Positions 62,799-64,000 of a stretch of DNA of 64,000 bases are shown one piece after another. Positions within the stretch are counted from its first letter, which is position 1; each line of letters starts with the position of its first letter. This DNA comes from Thermomicrobiales bacterium (GTDB lineage Bacteria > Chloroflexota > Chloroflexia > Thermomicrobiales > UBA6265). The position numbers were made by a program, and so were the translations under genes. The stretch covers positions 310,001 to 374,000 of the forward strand of contig JAHBVL010000002.1 of assembly GCA_019637585.1 (NCBI GenBank), written 5' to 3'. Below the pieces are notes generated by a model. That model was not told the DNA's origin. It saw only the letters and a program-made list of their open reading frames with translations, and made no database searches.

Positions 62799-64000
62799 CT
62801 ATTCCGCGACGACCGGTTCCGCCCAGAGATCGTATTCGGACGCATCGACGATCGTCGCGTCGACCATGGCGCCGATTGGCAGCTCCCCGGGCAGGAAAAC
62901 CAGTCCGTCGACTTCTGGCGCGTTCTGCCAGGTTCTTCCGACCGATACAGGCTCGATGTTGCCCTCGACATCTTCGGACTCGCCAACGGCTTCGATGAGC
63001 ACCGTCATCGTCCGGCCGATCCGATCCTGGTTCTTGCGATAGCTGATCGCCTGCTGCGCTTCCATGATCATGCCGCGGCGTTCCTCGGCCAGTTCGGCCG
63101 GAACCGGATCACCAAGCCCAAACGCCACCGTGCCAGGCTCCGGCGAATAGGTGAAAACACCGACGTGGTCGAATTCCTCGGTTTCGATGAATCGGAGCAG
63201 CTCGCCGAACTCCTCGTCCGTTTCACCCGGAAACCCGGTGATGAGGGTGGTGCGCAGCACGCAATCGTCGAGCGTTTTGCGGGCATGATCGAGCAGCCGT
63301 GCAGTCAATTTGCGGTCGCTTGGACGCAGCATCCGGCGCAACACGCTGGGCGCCGCATGCTGGAGCGGCATGTCGATGTAGTTGAGGAGCGTGTCATGCT
63401 CCGCCATGGCATCGATCATCTTCAGCACATTGGGATTCGGGTAGATGTAGAGAACCCGCAACCAGGGCAGATTTGGCACCTGGGTGGCCACACTGGTCAT
63501 CAATTCCGGCAGTCCGTTCTTCACCCCGAGATCGGAGCCATACCGGATCGTGTCCTGCGAGACGAAAACGATCTCCTTGGTGCCTCGCGCCACCAGGTCG
63601 ATCGTTTCCTGCAGGATGTGCAGCGGTCGCTTGCTGGTCTGGCCGCCCTTGATCGTCGGGATGGTGCAAAACGCGCAGGCGTGGTCGCAGCCGTCGGCGA
63701 TCTTCACATACGCGGAAGGTCCGGCATGGGTGTGTGTGAAGGTCGTCGTCAGACCATCGCATCCGGCGCTTTCCGGCAGAACAGGCTCACCGAACAGCGA
63801 TCCGACCGTTTCACCGATCTTGAACCACTCCCGCGTGGTGAGGATGCTGTCGATGCCCGCCGGCAGGTCGTTGCGATAGTCGCCAAGCGCTGGCATACAG
63901 CCGGCGGCAATGACAAACTGCCCCGGTTTCTTGATATCGACGAACTCCTGCACCACGCCGACAGACTCATCGCGAGCGGCGCCCAGGAATCCACAGGTGT
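62799..64000 (-). CDS. rimO: Ribosomal protein S12 methylthiotransferase (N-terminus outside window)
   Basis: A methylthiotransferase of ~400 visible residues. The frame stays open to the window edge and begins TCGFLGAARDES, the RimO-type NTCGF start region, so the first residues lie outside. It has CMPALG in the N-terminal cluster domain, the radical-SAM motif CDHACAFCTIP, VFVSQDTIRYGSD, YIDMPLQHA, and a C-terminal TRAM domain. It adds a methylthio group to Asp89 of S12. MiaB is the close alternative; the SQDT motif supports RimO. Confidence 0.9.
   Translation of the reverse strand, partial: TCGFLGAARDESVGVVQEFVDIKKPGQFVIAAGCMPALGDYRNDLPAGIDSILTTREWFKIGETVGSLFGEPVLPESAGCDGLTTTFTHTHAGPSAYVKIADGCDHACAFCTIPTIKGGQTSKRPLHILQETIDLVARGTKEIVFVSQDTIRYGSDLGVKNGLPELMTSVATQVPNLPWLRVLYIYPNPNVLKMIDAMAEHDTLLNYIDMPLQHAAPSVLRRMLRPSDRKLTARLLDHARKTLDDCVLRTTLITGFPGETDEEFGELLRFIETEEFDHVGVFTYSPEPGTVAFGLGDPVPAELAEERRGMIMEAQQAISYRKNQDRIGRTMTVLIEAVGESEDVEGNIEPVSVGRTWQNAPEVDGLVFLPGELPIGAMVDATIVDASEYDLWAEPVVAE

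Overview
The window is a 64 kb piece of a bacterial chromosome, densely packed with genes on both strands and mostly high in GC. The gene set points to a Chloroflexota bacterium of the Thermomicrobia type: a large SRP RNA with an Alu domain, a fused homocysteine methyltransferase/MTHFR, a two-subunit glycine decarboxylase, a short MshC-like cysteinyl ligase, a translin-family protein and a cyanophycin locus. This assignment is inferred from gene content and is not based on a phylogenetic marker comparison.

Region 1 (1-15.8 kb) is a surface polysaccharide locus. It holds a WecG/TagA glycosyltransferase (cut by the left edge), two FkbM methyltransferases, a Wzx-type flippase, a GT2, an NTase-like/P-loop kinase fusion, an aminoglycoside-phosphotransferase-like/GT4 fusion, an O-antigen ligase/polymerase, two further GT4 enzymes, an NTP_transf_5 protein and a Wzz/BY-kinase with a run of six tyrosines. 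The first ~9.8 kb is visibly lower in GC than the rest, and the change falls inside a glycosyltransferase gene. Short tandem repeats have entered coding sequence at 10.4 and 12.3 kb.

Region 2 (15.8-32.9 kb) is housekeeping: glpX-dinG, an M20 peptidase, sdhA-sdhB without recognisable anchor genes, a three-helix membrane protein, the SRP RNA (271 nt, minus strand), a 2Fe-2S ferredoxin, a DCD/DUT-family nucleotide hydrolase, moaA with a palindromic operator over its start site, a 2-hydroxyacid dehydrogenase, and the minus-strand series rplS-rnhB-yraN-like-moaB-hisS-PIG-L-galactokinase.

Region 3 (33-41.1 kb) holds the methyltransferase/MTHFR fusion, an LLM oxidoreductase, cyanophycinase (cphB), cyanophycin synthetase (cphA) and, converging on cphA with no gap, a CphA-like Mur ligase that lacks the ATP-grasp domain. 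Region 4 (41-50 kb) has a CPBP protease, parB without parA, prfB with a programmed +1 frameshift, a secreted MA-type metallopeptidase, a FixX-type ferredoxin with a second small Fe-S protein, a PAP2/Aur1-like membrane enzyme and gcvPB.

Region 5 (50-64 kb) has leuS, tRNA-Ala(GGC), a translin-family protein, trehalose-phosphatase, a lipoprotein, the MshC/CysS-like ligase, rpsF-ssb-rpsR, a membrane-anchored parvulin, a CDP-alcohol phosphatidyltransferase beside an LpxL/PatA-like acyltransferase, and rimO (cut by the right edge). Two nested-palindrome repeats lie at 50.07 and 53.77 kb. I saw no CRISPR array, transposase, phage gene or rRNA.
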